8,962 bases of DNA from Methylovirgula sp. (GCA_030038595.1 JASHSW010000015.1:1-8962); one strand, 5' to 3'; positions 1 through 6,282 are shown, numbered from the stretch's first letter. Notes: generated by a model not told the origin, from the sequence alone. A program made the numbers and translations.

Positions 1-471
1 TGGCGCGCGCTCATCGGCTACGGAACGAGGCTATGGCGCCTCGACGACAAGCCGCTCTGGGCGATCGCCTTGGGAGCGCTCGTCTACAGTTTCGCGGCGA
101 CGGCGGCGCTCGGCTATCTTTACCCGCAGTCCCAATCCTGGTTCACGCTGCCGTCCAACCGAATCGACCGGCTGATGTTGTTCGTGCTTGCCGTCGGCTT
201 CGCGCCGATCACGGAGGAGTTGTTGTTCCGCGGCTGGATCTATACGAGTCTGCGCTTTAGTTTCGGTGTCTGGCCGGCGATGCTGGTCAGCGCGGCGCTG
301 TTCGGCGGCGCGCATTATGAAGATACGCATCTCTATGCACTGGCGGTTTTTCCGGTCGGCGTCGCGCTCGCCGCGATCCGCGAGCGCACCGAGAGCGTGA
401 AAGCCTCGATGCTCTTTCATGCCGTCAACAATATCATCGCTTTCAGCGCCGCGGCGCTGAACCTCGGTTGA
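1..471 (+). CDS. CPBP family intramembrane metalloprotease (C-terminal part)
   Basis: The reading frame is open from the first base to the TGA at 469-471, giving 156 residues. The N-terminal part lies outside the window. Three motifs of the CPBP (CAAX protease and bacteriocin-processing, Rce1-like) family are present in order: EELLFR with the paired glutamates at 214-219, FGGAH with the histidine at 313-315, and HAVNN starting with the histidine at 418-420. These are the expected glutamate, histidine and asparagine active-site or metal-binding residues, lying within hydrophobic membrane segments. Family members are polytopic inner-membrane proteases, and substrates of most bacterial members are unknown. 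The stop is only 4 bp before the thyA start, so the two are probably co-transcribed, although no functional link to thymidylate synthesis is evident. The family assignment is secure; the specific role is not. Confidence 0.88.
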   Translation, partial: WRALIGYGTRLWRLDDKPLWAIALGALVYSFAATAALGYLYPQSQSWFTLPSNRIDRLMLFVLAVGFAPITEELLFRGWIYTSLRFSFGVWPAMLVSAALFGGAHYEDTHLYALAVFPVGVALAAIRERTESVKASMLFHAVNNIIAFSAAALNLG

Positions 472-475
472 GCGC

Positions 476-1285
476 ATGCGGCCCTATCTCGATCTTCTCG
501 AAACGATCCTCGCCCGCGGTGAGAAAAAGGCCGACCGAACCGGCACCGGCACGCTATCCATCTTCGGACATCAAATGCGTTTCTCGCTCGCCGACGGCCT
601 GCCGCTCGTCACGACCAAGAAGCTGCACGTGAAATCGATCGTCTACGAGCTTCTGTGGTTTCTGAAGGGCGACACCGACATTGCCTATCTCGACAAGCAC
701 GGCGTCACGATCTGGGACGAATGGGCGGACGCGAACGGCGAGCTAGGGCCGATTTACGGCAAACAATGGCGCGCTTGGCCGGCCGGCGACGGCAAGACGA
801 TCGACCAGATCAGCGACGTGATCGCGGCGCTCAAGCGCGACCCGTTTTCGCGTCGCCTGATCGTGAGCGCCTGGAACCCCGCGGATCTGCCGGCAATGCG
901 GCTTGCGCCGTGCCATTGTCTGTTTCAGTTCCATGTCGCGGAAGGCAAAGACGGGGTGCGTCGCCTCTCCTGCCAACTCTATCAGCGCTCCGGCGACGCC
1001 TTCTTGGGTCTGCCTTTCAATATTGCGAGCTACGCGCTGTTGACCGAGATGGTCGCGCATGTCACCGGGCTTGTGCCCGGCGATTTCGTCCACACGCTCG
1101 GCGACGCCCATCTCTACCTTAACCATCTGGAGCAGGCGCGCCTGCAGCTGTCGCGTAAGCCGCGTCCCCTGCCGCGGCTGGTACTCAATCCTTTGGTCAA
1201 ATCGATCTTCGACTTCCGTTACGAAGACATTGCAATCGAGGGTTACGATCCCCATCCGGCGATCAAGGCCGAGGTCGCCGTTTGA
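476..1285 (+). CDS. thyA: Thymidylate synthase ThyA
   Basis: This cytosolic enzyme converts dUMP and 5,10-methylene-tetrahydrofolate to dTMP and dihydrofolate. The protein has 269 residues, close to the 264 of E. coli ThyA. The N-terminus carries the folate/phosphate-binding RTGTGT motif (about residues 21-26). The catalytic cysteine is Cys146 in [10 protein letters not shown], the same number as in E. coli. The dUMP-binding region [12 protein letters not shown] follows and the end is standard. The start at 476 is the only sensible one, since homologues begin with this M-x-x-Y-L-x-L-L pattern, and it lies 4 bp after the preceding stop, which suggests translational coupling. FolA, which recycles the dihydrofolate, is encoded about 1.6 kb downstream, after a catalase-like gene and an acetyltransferase gene. 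No truncation or missing residue is seen. This is the classical ThyA, not the flavin-dependent ThyX. Confidence 0.98.
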   Translation: MRPYLDLLETILARGEKKADRTGTGTLSIFGHQMRFSLADGLPLVTTKKLHVKSIVYELLWFLKGDTDIAYLDKHGVTIWDEWADANGELGPIYGKQWRAWPAGDGKTIDQISDVIAALKRDPFSRRLIVSAWNPADLPAMRLAPCHCLFQFHVAEGKDGVRRLSCQLYQRSGDAFLGLPFNIASYALLTEMVAHVTGLVPGDFVHTLGDAHLYLNHLEQARLQLSRKPRPLPRLVLNPLVKSIFDFRYEDIAIEGYDPHPAIKAEVAV

Positions 1286-1350
1286 CCCATGCGCGGCGAA
1301 GCCGTAGGCGATCATTTCGCGATATGGTAGCCTGCGGGGCAATCGAAGTG

Positions 1351-1366
1351 GGCTCGGAGTTGAGCC
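1351..1366 (+). promoter_or_regulatory. Small hairpin with the Shine-Dalgarno in its loop
   Basis: GGCTC (1351-1355) and GAGCC (1362-1366) form a perfect 5-bp inverted repeat around the 6-nt loop GGAGTT, which holds the GGAG ribosome-binding site of the following gene (ATG at 1368). The geometry would present the site in an open loop directly before the start codon. The stem is short and the genome GC-rich, so chance is a real possibility. The repeat is directly visible; any regulatory role is inference. Confidence 0.3.
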
Positions 1367-1367
1367 G

Positions 1368-2348
1368 ATGTCGAACTGCAGACTTCTGTTCACCTTCGCC
1401 GCGGCAATTTGGTTTGCCGCCCTTGGTCGTTGCCTTGCCGAAGATCCGCAGATCGCGACGCAGATCGTCGACGCGCTGAACAAAGTCTACGGCGCACACC
1501 CGGGCTTCCGCGCCAATCATGCCAAGGGAATCGTCCTCGAGGGCACCTTCAAGGCCTCGCCCGACGCCGCGAATCTCAGCAAGGCGGCTATCTTCGATGG
1601 CAGCGCGATTCCGGTCACCGTCCGTTTCTCCGATGCGGGCGGCGTTCCCAACGTTCCAGACGGTTCGAAGGGCCTGCCGCATGGCATGGCCATCAAATAC
1701 CATCTGAAAGACGGCAGCGAGACCGACATGGTACTCGTTTCGCTCAAATTCTTCCCGGTTTCTACCGGCGCGGACTTCCGCGATTTCCTGCTTGCGGTGG
1801 CTGCCAGTCCCCCGACCGCGCCCAAGCCCACGCAGCTCGACCTCTTTTTCAAGAGCCACCCGATCGCACCGTCTGCGCTCGCTTCCACGTCGACGCCGGA
1901 CAGTTTCGCGGACGAGCAATATAATGGGATCGACGCTTTCATCTTCGTCGACAAGACCGGCAAGAGACAGCCGGTGCGCTATATGATGATGCCGGAAAAG
2001 CTAGTTCATATCGATTCCGAAGAAGCGGCCAAGAAGTCGCCTGATTTTCTGATCGACGACATCACCGCGCGCGTCGGCAGAGGGCCCGTGACCTTTCATC
2101 TGAAGGCGCAACTGGCGGCGCCGGGAGACCAGACCAAAGATCCGACGCGGCCCTGGCCCGCGGATCGCAAGGTGGTCGATCTCGGCGTGCTTACGATCGA
2201 CAAGGTCGTCGCCGACAGTCTTGCCGCACAGAAGAAACTGCTCTTCCTGCCCGGCGCGCTGATCCCCGGTATCGAGGAGTCGGACGATCCTCTGATCGAT
2301 GTGCGCGACGGCGCGTATGTGGTGTCCTACGGACGCCGCAATCCCTGA
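1368..2348 (+). CDS. Secreted catalase-like heme peroxidase (SrpA-type)
   Basis: The 326-residue protein has an N-terminal signal peptide: a hydrophobic stretch at residues 6-20, then CLA before Glu25 as the likely signal peptidase I site. It should therefore be periplasmic. The remainder matches the short catalase-related peroxidase family (SrpA-like, much smaller than the roughly 480-residue or longer true catalases). The distal histidine lies in ANHAKG (His51), followed by an RFSDAGG segment (86-92). The C-terminal RDGAYVVSY contains Arg313 and Tyr317 in the R-x-x-x-Y spacing expected for the proximal heme ligand. Family members bind heme and usually show peroxidase rather than strong catalase activity; the substrate is unknown here. 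GGAG at 1356-1359 supports the start. The gene separates thyA from the acetyltransferase–folA pair, and a nested inverted repeat begins right after its stop. The family is clear, the physiological role open. Confidence 0.87.
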   Translation: MSNCRLLFTFAAAIWFAALGRCLAEDPQIATQIVDALNKVYGAHPGFRANHAKGIVLEGTFKASPDAANLSKAAIFDGSAIPVTVRFSDAGGVPNVPDGSKGLPHGMAIKYHLKDGSETDMVLVSLKFFPVSTGADFRDFLLAVAASPPTAPKPTQLDLFFKSHPIAPSALASTSTPDSFADEQYNGIDAFIFVDKTGKRQPVRYMMMPEKLVHIDSEEAAKKSPDFLIDDITARVGRGPVTFHLKAQLAAPGDQTKDPTRPWPADRKVVDLGVLTIDKVVADSLAAQKKLLFLPGALIPGIEESDDPLIDVRDGAYVVSYGRRNP

Positions 2349-2392
2349 CCCGATCGATTGACTTCGCGCGTTCGTTCGCGCAGAGGATCGGG
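2349..2392 (+). repeat. Nested inverted repeat after the catalase-like gene
   Basis: Beginning at the first base after the stop codon, CCCGATC (2349-2355) pairs perfectly with GATCGGG (2386-2392). Inside lies a second perfect stem, GCGCG (2366-2370) with CGCGC (2377-2381), around a TTCGTT loop. No run of T follows, so it is not a standard Rho-independent terminator. It could stabilise the 3' end of the upstream transcript, slow transcription before the acetyltransferase gene, or be a protein-binding site. The pairing is seen directly; the function is inferred. Confidence 0.45.
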
Positions 2393-2407
2393 CAAGGCGC
2401 CATCCCG

Positions 2408-2902
2408 ATGTCCGGCAATTCCCCTTCCATACGTCCCGCCACGCCGCGCGATGCGGCGCTGATCCATGCGTTCGTCAGCGAACTCGCGCAATTCGAACGT
2501 CTCACGCACGAACTCGAAGCGACGGAAGCGATGCTGCAAGCCGCGCTGTTCTCGGATCATCCGCGCGTTTTCGCAGAGATCGCCGAACTGGGCGGCATGC
2601 CGGCCGGCTTCAGCCTGTGGTTCTACACGTTCTCGAGCTTCGTCGGCCGGCATGGAATCTGGATCGAAGATCTATACGTGCGCGAGGACTTTCGCGGCCA
2701 GGGCATCGGCGCGGCGTTGCTGCATAGGATGGCGCGCCGCTGCGTCGAAGAAAAGCTCGGCCGGCTCGAATGGTCGGTGCTCGATTGGAACCAAAATGCG
2801 ATCCGCTTCTATCAATCGACGGGCGCGCAGGTGATGGACGAATGGCGTATCTGCCGGCTGCATGGCAAGGCATTGAGCGCATTCGCGACGAACGCCTCAT
2901 GA
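2408..2902 (+). CDS. GNAT N-acetyltransferase resembling spermidine/spermine acetyltransferases
   Basis: The 164-residue cytosolic protein is a single GNAT domain. The acetyl-CoA pyrophosphate-binding motif is RGQGIG at residues 96-101, preceded by the β4-strand segment IWIEDLYVREDF. The later segment with LDWNQNAIRFY places Tyr135 where GNAT enzymes often have the general acid. The combination of the N-terminal FVSELAQFE region, the DLYV–RGQGIG block and the WN–AIRFY block resembles eukaryotic SSAT-type diamine and thialysine acetyltransferases, but bacterial members of this group have varied or unknown substrates. A weak AAGG lies 10 bp upstream of the ATG. The stop overlaps the folA start by 4 bases (ATGA), so the two genes are almost certainly translated from one mRNA. 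Family certain; polyamine or lysine-like substrate only a suggestion. Confidence 0.88.
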   Translation: MSGNSPSIRPATPRDAALIHAFVSELAQFERLTHELEATEAMLQAALFSDHPRVFAEIAELGGMPAGFSLWFYTFSSFVGRHGIWIEDLYVREDFRGQGIGAALLHRMARRCVEEKLGRLEWSVLDWNQNAIRFYQSTGAQVMDEWRICRLHGKALSAFATNAS

Positions 2903-3417
2903 ATCCGCCGCTCGCCGCCATCGTCGCCGTCGCCGAGAACGGCGTCATTGGGCTCGACAATCGCCTGCCCTGGCATATTTCGAGCGATTTGAAACATTTC
3001 AAGGCGCTGACGCTCGGCAAGCCGGTCATCATGGGACGCAAGACGTTCGCTTCGCTCGCCCGCCCGCTGCCCGGCCGCGAAACCATCGTCGTGACGCGCG
3101 GCGCTGACTTTGCGCCGCCGCCCAGCGTCTTCGCCGCAGCGGACGTCGAGGCCGCCCTTCAACTCGCCGCGCAGCGCGCGCAAGCGCTCGGCGCCGACGA
3201 GATCCTTGTCGCCGGCGGCGGCGAAATCTTCGCAGCCCTGCTCGACCGCCTCGATCGGCTCTATGTGACCTTCGTCGCGCTCGCACCACCCGGCGATGCC
3301 TTCTTTCCGCCCATCGACGGGTCCAAATGGCGGGAGGTTCGCCGCGAAAACCATGCGCCGGGAAAGGGTGATGAAGCCGCGTTTGCTTTCGCCGAATATC
3401 TACGGCGCGAACTCTAG
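2899..3417 (+). CDS. folA: Dihydrofolate reductase FolA
   Basis: This enzyme reduces dihydrofolate to tetrahydrofolate with NADPH in the cytosol and regenerates the cofactor used up by ThyA. The protein has 172 residues (E. coli 159). The Met20-loop equivalent runs NGVIGLDNRLPWH. The catalytic acid is Asp30 in LPWHISSDLKHFK, matching E. coli Asp27. The NADPH-binding segment PVIMGRKTFASL and the GRPLPGR-like ARPLPGR follow, and the C-terminal nucleotide-binding block is ILVAGGGEIF. The start at 2899 overlaps the preceding stop as ATGA. Longer in-frame starts (for example 2770) would lie inside the acetyltransferase gene and add residues absent from DHFRs. The overlap implies translational coupling. 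No trimethoprim-resistance-type divergence is evident. Confidence 0.96.
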   Translation: MNPPLAAIVAVAENGVIGLDNRLPWHISSDLKHFKALTLGKPVIMGRKTFASLARPLPGRETIVVTRGADFAPPPSVFAAADVEAALQLAAQRAQALGADEILVAGGGEIFAALLDRLDRLYVTFVALAPPGDAFFPPIDGSKWREVRRENHAPGKGDEAAFAFAEYLRREL

Positions 3418-3554
3418 AATCCGCGCGGCAACGCAGCTCCACGCACCGGGGCTTTCGTGGACGTGCGATTGGATCTATGAGAGGGCGCAGTTTCGGCTGG
3501 GCTCACGATCCGCTTGCGGCAACCGGCCGGAATTTTCGGCAACCAGGAACGAGA
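3418..3554 (+). other. folA–hflK intergenic segment
   Basis: This 137-bp gap carries no credible gene. An 8-base direct repeat CGGCAACC occurs at 3517-3524 and 3537-3544, exactly 20 bp apart, next to the hflK ribosome-binding site (AGGA, 3545-3548). Two alternative weak inverted repeats exist near the folA end: CCACG 3439-3443 with CGTGG 3456-3460, and CGCAC 3442-3446 with GTGCG 3463-3467. No convincing -35/-10 pair was found, so an hflK promoter here is possible but not demonstrated. Confidence 0.4.
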
Positions 3555-4664
3555 ATGCCTTGGAACAGTGACGGCAAAGGCGGCGGCACCTGGAAGCCGG
3601 GCAATCCCGGCCCTTGGGGACAATCGCCACGCGGCCCGATCGATCTTGAAGAATGGTTGCGGCGCGGCCAGAGCCGGCTGCGGCAGTTGCTGCCGGGCGG
3701 CGGACTCGGCGGCCGCAGCCTGCTGGCTCTTGCGCTCGTCGGCATTCTGCTCTGGCTCTTATCCGGATTCTACGTCGTCGAGCCGAACGAAGTCGGCCTC
3801 AACATGATCTTCGGCCGCTATACGGGCAAAACCCAGTCGGGTCTCAATTACAATTTGCCCTTCCCGATCGGTTCGGTCGAAAAGCTGCAGGTCACCGACC
3901 GCAATCTTATCAACATTGGCTTTACCTACCGGCAGGACCCGCAAAATCCCGGTCAGCAGACGCAGGTCGACGTGCCGGAAGAAAGCCTCATGCTGACCGG
4001 CGACCAGAACATAGCCGACGTGAAATTCGTGGTCATCTGGCAGATCGATCCGGTCCATCCGGAGGATTACGCCTTCAACATCGCCAATCCGCCGGACACC
4101 GTGAAGGCGGTGGCGGAAAGTGCCATGCGCGAGGTCATCGGCCACAGCCTCATCCGCAAGATTCTCACCGCCGAACGCAAGGTGATCGAACCCGAAGTCC
4201 AGGATCTCATGCAAAGGATCCTGAACAGCTACAAGGCCGGCGTTCTCGTTCTTCAGGTGCAGTTGCAATCGGTCGATCCGCCCCAACAGGTGATCGCCGC
4301 TTTCCGCGACGTAACAGCGGCGCAGCAGGACCGTGACCGGATGCGCAACGAGGCTGAGGCCTATGCCAACCGCATCGTGCCGACCGCACGCGGCCAAGCG
4401 GCAGCCATTCTTCAGCAGGCGGAAGGCTATCGCCTGCAGACCGTGGCGCAAGCAACCGGCGAAGCCTCGCGCTTCGATCAGATCTATGCGCAGTATAAGA
4501 ACGCCCCGGCGGTGACGCGCGAACGGATGTATCTCGAGACGATGGAAAAGGTGCTGGGCTCGGCCAACAAGGTGATCCTCGACGAGCCCGGCGGCCAGAG
4601 CGTCGTGCCGTATCTGCCGCTCCCGCAGCTCGCGCCGCAATCGGCCGAGGGGGAATCGAAATGA
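3555..4664 (+). CDS. hflK: FtsH regulator subunit HflK
   Basis: HflK and HflC form an inner-membrane SPFH-family complex that encloses the AAA protease FtsH and modulates its degradation of membrane proteins. The 369-residue protein starts with the typical MPWN and a Gly/Pro-rich cytoplasmic segment (residues 5-27). One transmembrane helix follows (about 55-73), then VVEPNEVGLNMIFGRY, the start of the periplasmic SPFH domain. The region after about residue 250 is Ala/Glu/Arg-rich and helical (AAQQDRDRMRNEAEAYANRI…), as in the HflK coiled coil. A longer in-frame start at 3477 exists, but MPWN is the family N-terminus and has AGGA at 3545-3548, so 3555 is chosen. The stop overlaps the hflC start by ATGA. 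Length and domain order are normal. Confidence 0.97.
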   Translation: MPWNSDGKGGGTWKPGNPGPWGQSPRGPIDLEEWLRRGQSRLRQLLPGGGLGGRSLLALALVGILLWLLSGFYVVEPNEVGLNMIFGRYTGKTQSGLNYNLPFPIGSVEKLQVTDRNLINIGFTYRQDPQNPGQQTQVDVPEESLMLTGDQNIADVKFVVIWQIDPVHPEDYAFNIANPPDTVKAVAESAMREVIGHSLIRKILTAERKVIEPEVQDLMQRILNSYKAGVLVLQVQLQSVDPPQQVIAAFRDVTAAQQDRDRMRNEAEAYANRIVPTARGQAAAILQQAEGYRLQTVAQATGEASRFDQIYAQYKNAPAVTRERMYLETMEKVLGSANKVILDEPGGQSVVPYLPLPQLAPQSAEGESK

Positions 4665-5587
4665 GCAGCACGGCGCGCTACACGATCATCATCGTCGCCG
4701 CGCTGGCGATCATCGTCGCATTCGACTCGATGTTCACCGTCGCGCAGACCGAACAGGCGCTGGTTCTTCAATTCGGCAGTCCGGTCGCCGGGCGCGGTCT
4801 GGTGACTGAGCCGGGTCTTCATTTCAAGATCCCGCTCATCGAGAACGTCGTCTTGTTCGACAAACGCATTCTCGGCATCGAAACGCCGACGCAGGAGGTG
4901 CTTGCCTCCGACAATACGCGCGTCGAGGTCGATTCTTTCCTGCGCTATCGAATCGTCGACCCGCTGAAGTTCTACCAGACGGTGGGAAGCGTCGAGCGGG
5001 CGGAAAACCAGCTCGGCTTCATCCTCAATTCGGCGGTGCGCCGCGTACTCGGCGACGCCGATCTCACCGAGATCGTCAGCGGTGAGCGCGAAGTCCTGAT
5101 GGGCCGCATTCTTAAGGAGGTCAATCAGGAAGCAGCCAAGCTCGGCGTCTTGGCGGTCGACGTGCGGATCCGGCGCGCCGATCTGCCCGAGCAGATTTCC
5201 GAAAAGGTCTACAGCCGGATGCAGAGCGAGTGGGCGCGCGACGCCGCGACTTATCGCGCCCAAGGCACCGAACAGGCGCAGACCATCACCGCCACGGCCG
5301 ACCGCGACGCGGTCGTGCTGCGCGCCGACGCGCAGCGCCAGGCCGACCAGATCCGCGGCGCGGGCGACGCGGAACGCAACCGCATTTTCGCGGCGGCTTA
5401 CGGCAAAGATCCGGATTTCTTCGCCTTCTACCGTTCGATGCAGGCTTATGAAAACGGCCTCGAGCCCGGCAACACGCGCTTTGTGCTCACCCCCAAATCG
5501 GCCTTCTTCCGCTTCTTCGCGACGCCTACGCCACCCGCGACGCCGGCGGCGCAATCGCCGGCCGGTGCGGCTACGGCGTCACACTGA
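4661..5587 (+). CDS. hflC: FtsH regulator subunit HflC
   Basis: Partner of HflK in the SPFH complex around FtsH. The protein has 308 residues. A single N-terminal membrane anchor spans about residues 6-21, followed by the SPFH opening TVAQTEQALVLQFG and the conserved PGLHFKIPLIENVVLFDKR. The helical region runs to about residue 245, and the near-C-terminal GKDPDFFAFYRSMQAYE is diagnostic of HflC. The last 20 or so residues are a Pro/Ala-rich low-complexity tail. The usual E-R-x-R-E-A stretch at the start of the coiled coil reads SEWARDAATYRAQG here, a mild divergence. The start overlaps the hflK stop (ATGA), ensuring balanced synthesis of the two subunits. The stop lies 27 bp before the cyanase gene, so all three are probably in one transcript. 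Confidence 0.97.
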   Translation: MSSTARYTIIIVAALAIIVAFDSMFTVAQTEQALVLQFGSPVAGRGLVTEPGLHFKIPLIENVVLFDKRILGIETPTQEVLASDNTRVEVDSFLRYRIVDPLKFYQTVGSVERAENQLGFILNSAVRRVLGDADLTEIVSGEREVLMGRILKEVNQEAAKLGVLAVDVRIRRADLPEQISEKVYSRMQSEWARDAATYRAQGTEQAQTITATADRDAVVLRADAQRQADQIRGAGDAERNRIFAAAYGKDPDFFAFYRSMQAYENGLEPGNTRFVLTPKSAFFRFFATPTPPATPAAQSPAGAATASH

Positions 5588-5614
5588 GCGGGCCAAGCGA
5601 TACGGAGGGGCACG

Positions 5615-6097
5615 ATGAAACGCTCCGATCTCACCGAAAAGATCCTTGACATCAAACGCCAACGCGGATGGACCTGGAAGTTCATCGCCGCCGAAATCGG
5701 CGGAATGTCGCCGATCCTGATCGTCGGCGCCTTGCTCGGACAAATGAAGCTCGTGCGCCAGCAGACGGAGAAGGCGGCCGAACTTTTCGGGCTGAGCGAA
5801 GCGGAAAAACTTCTGCTCAACGAAGTGCCGCTGCGCGGCACGCCGATGCCGCCAACCGATCCTCTGCTTTACCGTTTCTACGAGCTCGTCATGGTCAACG
5901 GCCCGGCGCTGAAGGCGCTGATCGAGGAAGAATTCGGCGATGGCATCATGTCGGCGATCGATTTCGATTTCGCGCTCGAACGCCAGGCCGATCCGCGCGG
6001 CGATAGGGTCAAGCTTACGATGTCCGGAAAATTCCTTCCTTACAAATATTACGGCGCGACCGGCAATATTCCCGCCTATGGCTATCGGGAGGACTGA
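5615..6097 (+). CDS. cynS: Cyanate hydratase (cyanase)
   Basis: Cyanase catalyses bicarbonate-dependent breakdown of cyanate to carbamate and CO2; the carbamate then decays to ammonia and a second CO2. The family works as a homodecamer in the cytosol. The protein has 160 residues (E. coli CynS 156). The N-terminal helical, HTH-like domain covers roughly residues 1-70, with the ALLGQ motif at 39-43. The C-terminal catalytic domain contains PTDPLLYRFYE and FGDGIMSAIDF. Arg87, Glu90 and Ser113 match E. coli Arg96, Glu99 and Ser122 with identical spacing. After the usual end (GKFLPYKYY) there is an extra tail of about 14 residues. A strong GGAGGGG lies 4 bp before the ATG. The gene follows hflC by 27 bp, and no cyanate transporter or carbonic anhydrase gene is present in the window. 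It may supply ammonia or remove protein-carbamylating cyanate. Confidence 0.96.
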   Translation: MKRSDLTEKILDIKRQRGWTWKFIAAEIGGMSPILIVGALLGQMKLVRQQTEKAAELFGLSEAEKLLLNEVPLRGTPMPPTDPLLYRFYELVMVNGPALKALIEEEFGDGIMSAIDFDFALERQADPRGDRVKLTMSGKFLPYKYYGATGNIPAYGYRED

Positions 6098-6174
6098 GCC
6101 ATCGCGATGCCGCAGTCGTGAACGCCCGTATTCGGCGCGCTCGAACTGCCGTCCGCCTCACAATCTGGCGTATC

Positions 6175-6212
6175 CGCATTCGATGCGATAGCCTCGCATG
6201 CGGTGGCGCATG
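6175..6212 (+). repeat. Cluster of alternating CGCAT/ATGCG inverted elements
   Basis: Five copies of one pentamer occur in alternating orientation: CGCAT 6175-6179, ATGCG 6183-6187, CGCAT 6195-6199, ATGCG 6198-6202 and CGCAT 6207-6211. They allow three mutually exclusive hairpins: 6175-6187 (5-bp stem, 3-nt loop), 6183-6199 (ATGCGA/TCGCAT, 5-nt loop) and 6197-6212 (CATGCG/CGCATG, GTGG loop). This could be a multi-site operator or a switching RNA leader upstream of degP. The repeats are directly seen; the role is unknown. Confidence 0.55.
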
Positions 6213-6224
6213 TACCCAAGCTTC

Positions 6225-6247
6225 GCGCGGCGGCTGTAACGCCGCGC
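6225..6247 (+). repeat. Strong GC hairpin in the degP leader
   Basis: GCGCGGCG (6225-6232) and CGCCGCGC (6240-6247) are perfect reverse complements around the 7-nt loop GCTGTAA, giving an 8-bp stem made only of G·C pairs. No T-run follows, so it is not a canonical terminator, although it may act as a pause or Rho-related 3' end for cynS. It ends 35 bp before the degP start and 22 bp before its ribosome-binding site, so it would lie in the 5' leader if transcription begins upstream. Confidence 0.5.
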
Positions 6248-6282
6248 TCGAAATCCGGCCAAGGCGCCCAGGAGATTTTTAT

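Larger units (their letters stand above)
6098..6282 (+). other. Repeat-rich cynS–degP intergenic region
   Basis: No gene is supported in these 185 bp. The segment is unusually rich in dyad symmetry: a perfect 10-bp palindrome CATCGCGATG (6100-6109) just after the cynS stop, a cluster of CGCAT/ATGCG elements (6175-6212), and an 8-bp GC-only stem (6225-6247), the last two listed separately. A degP promoter probably lies here, but I cannot identify convincing -35/-10 boxes. No remnant of the small DUF2065 gene often found at this place was seen. Confidence 0.5.

Noticed and set aside
1433..1442. Possible lipoprotein site at the cysteine in the signal peptide of the catalase-like protein
   Set aside because: The residue before the cysteine is arginine, which does not fit a lipobox; a signal peptidase I site after CLA fits better.
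743..1483. A 246-codon minus-strand open frame over thyA and the following gap
   Set aside because: Mostly antisense to thyA; composition and lack of motifs indicate a shadow frame.
2770..2898. Longer in-frame start for folA
   Set aside because: It would add 43 residues lying inside the acetyltransferase gene; the start at 2899 matches the DHFR N-terminus and forms the ATGA overlap.
3477..3554. Longer in-frame start for hflK
   Set aside because: The MPWN start at 3555 is typical of HflK and has a proper ribosome-binding site; the extra 26 residues resemble no HflK.
3759..4640. A 293-codon minus-strand open frame opposite hflK
   Set aside because: Shadow of hflK; no domain, no supported start site, and the + strand gene is certain.
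4484..5554. A 356-codon minus-strand open frame opposite hflC
   Set aside because: Arg/Glu/Asp-rich composition with no recognisable domain; explained by codon bias of hflC on the other strand.
6143..6168. σE-like promoter GAACT … TCTGG with 16-bp spacing before degP
   Set aside because: Both boxes are imperfect, the E. coli σE consensus does not transfer reliably to alphaproteobacteria, and the distance to degP is large. Not strong enough to list.
6118..6282. In-frame upstream extension of degP, or a remnant DUF2065 gene
   Set aside because: The extension is Arg/Cys-rich, would bury the signal peptide, and the region is better read as untranslated; no hydrophobic DUF2065-like sequence is present.
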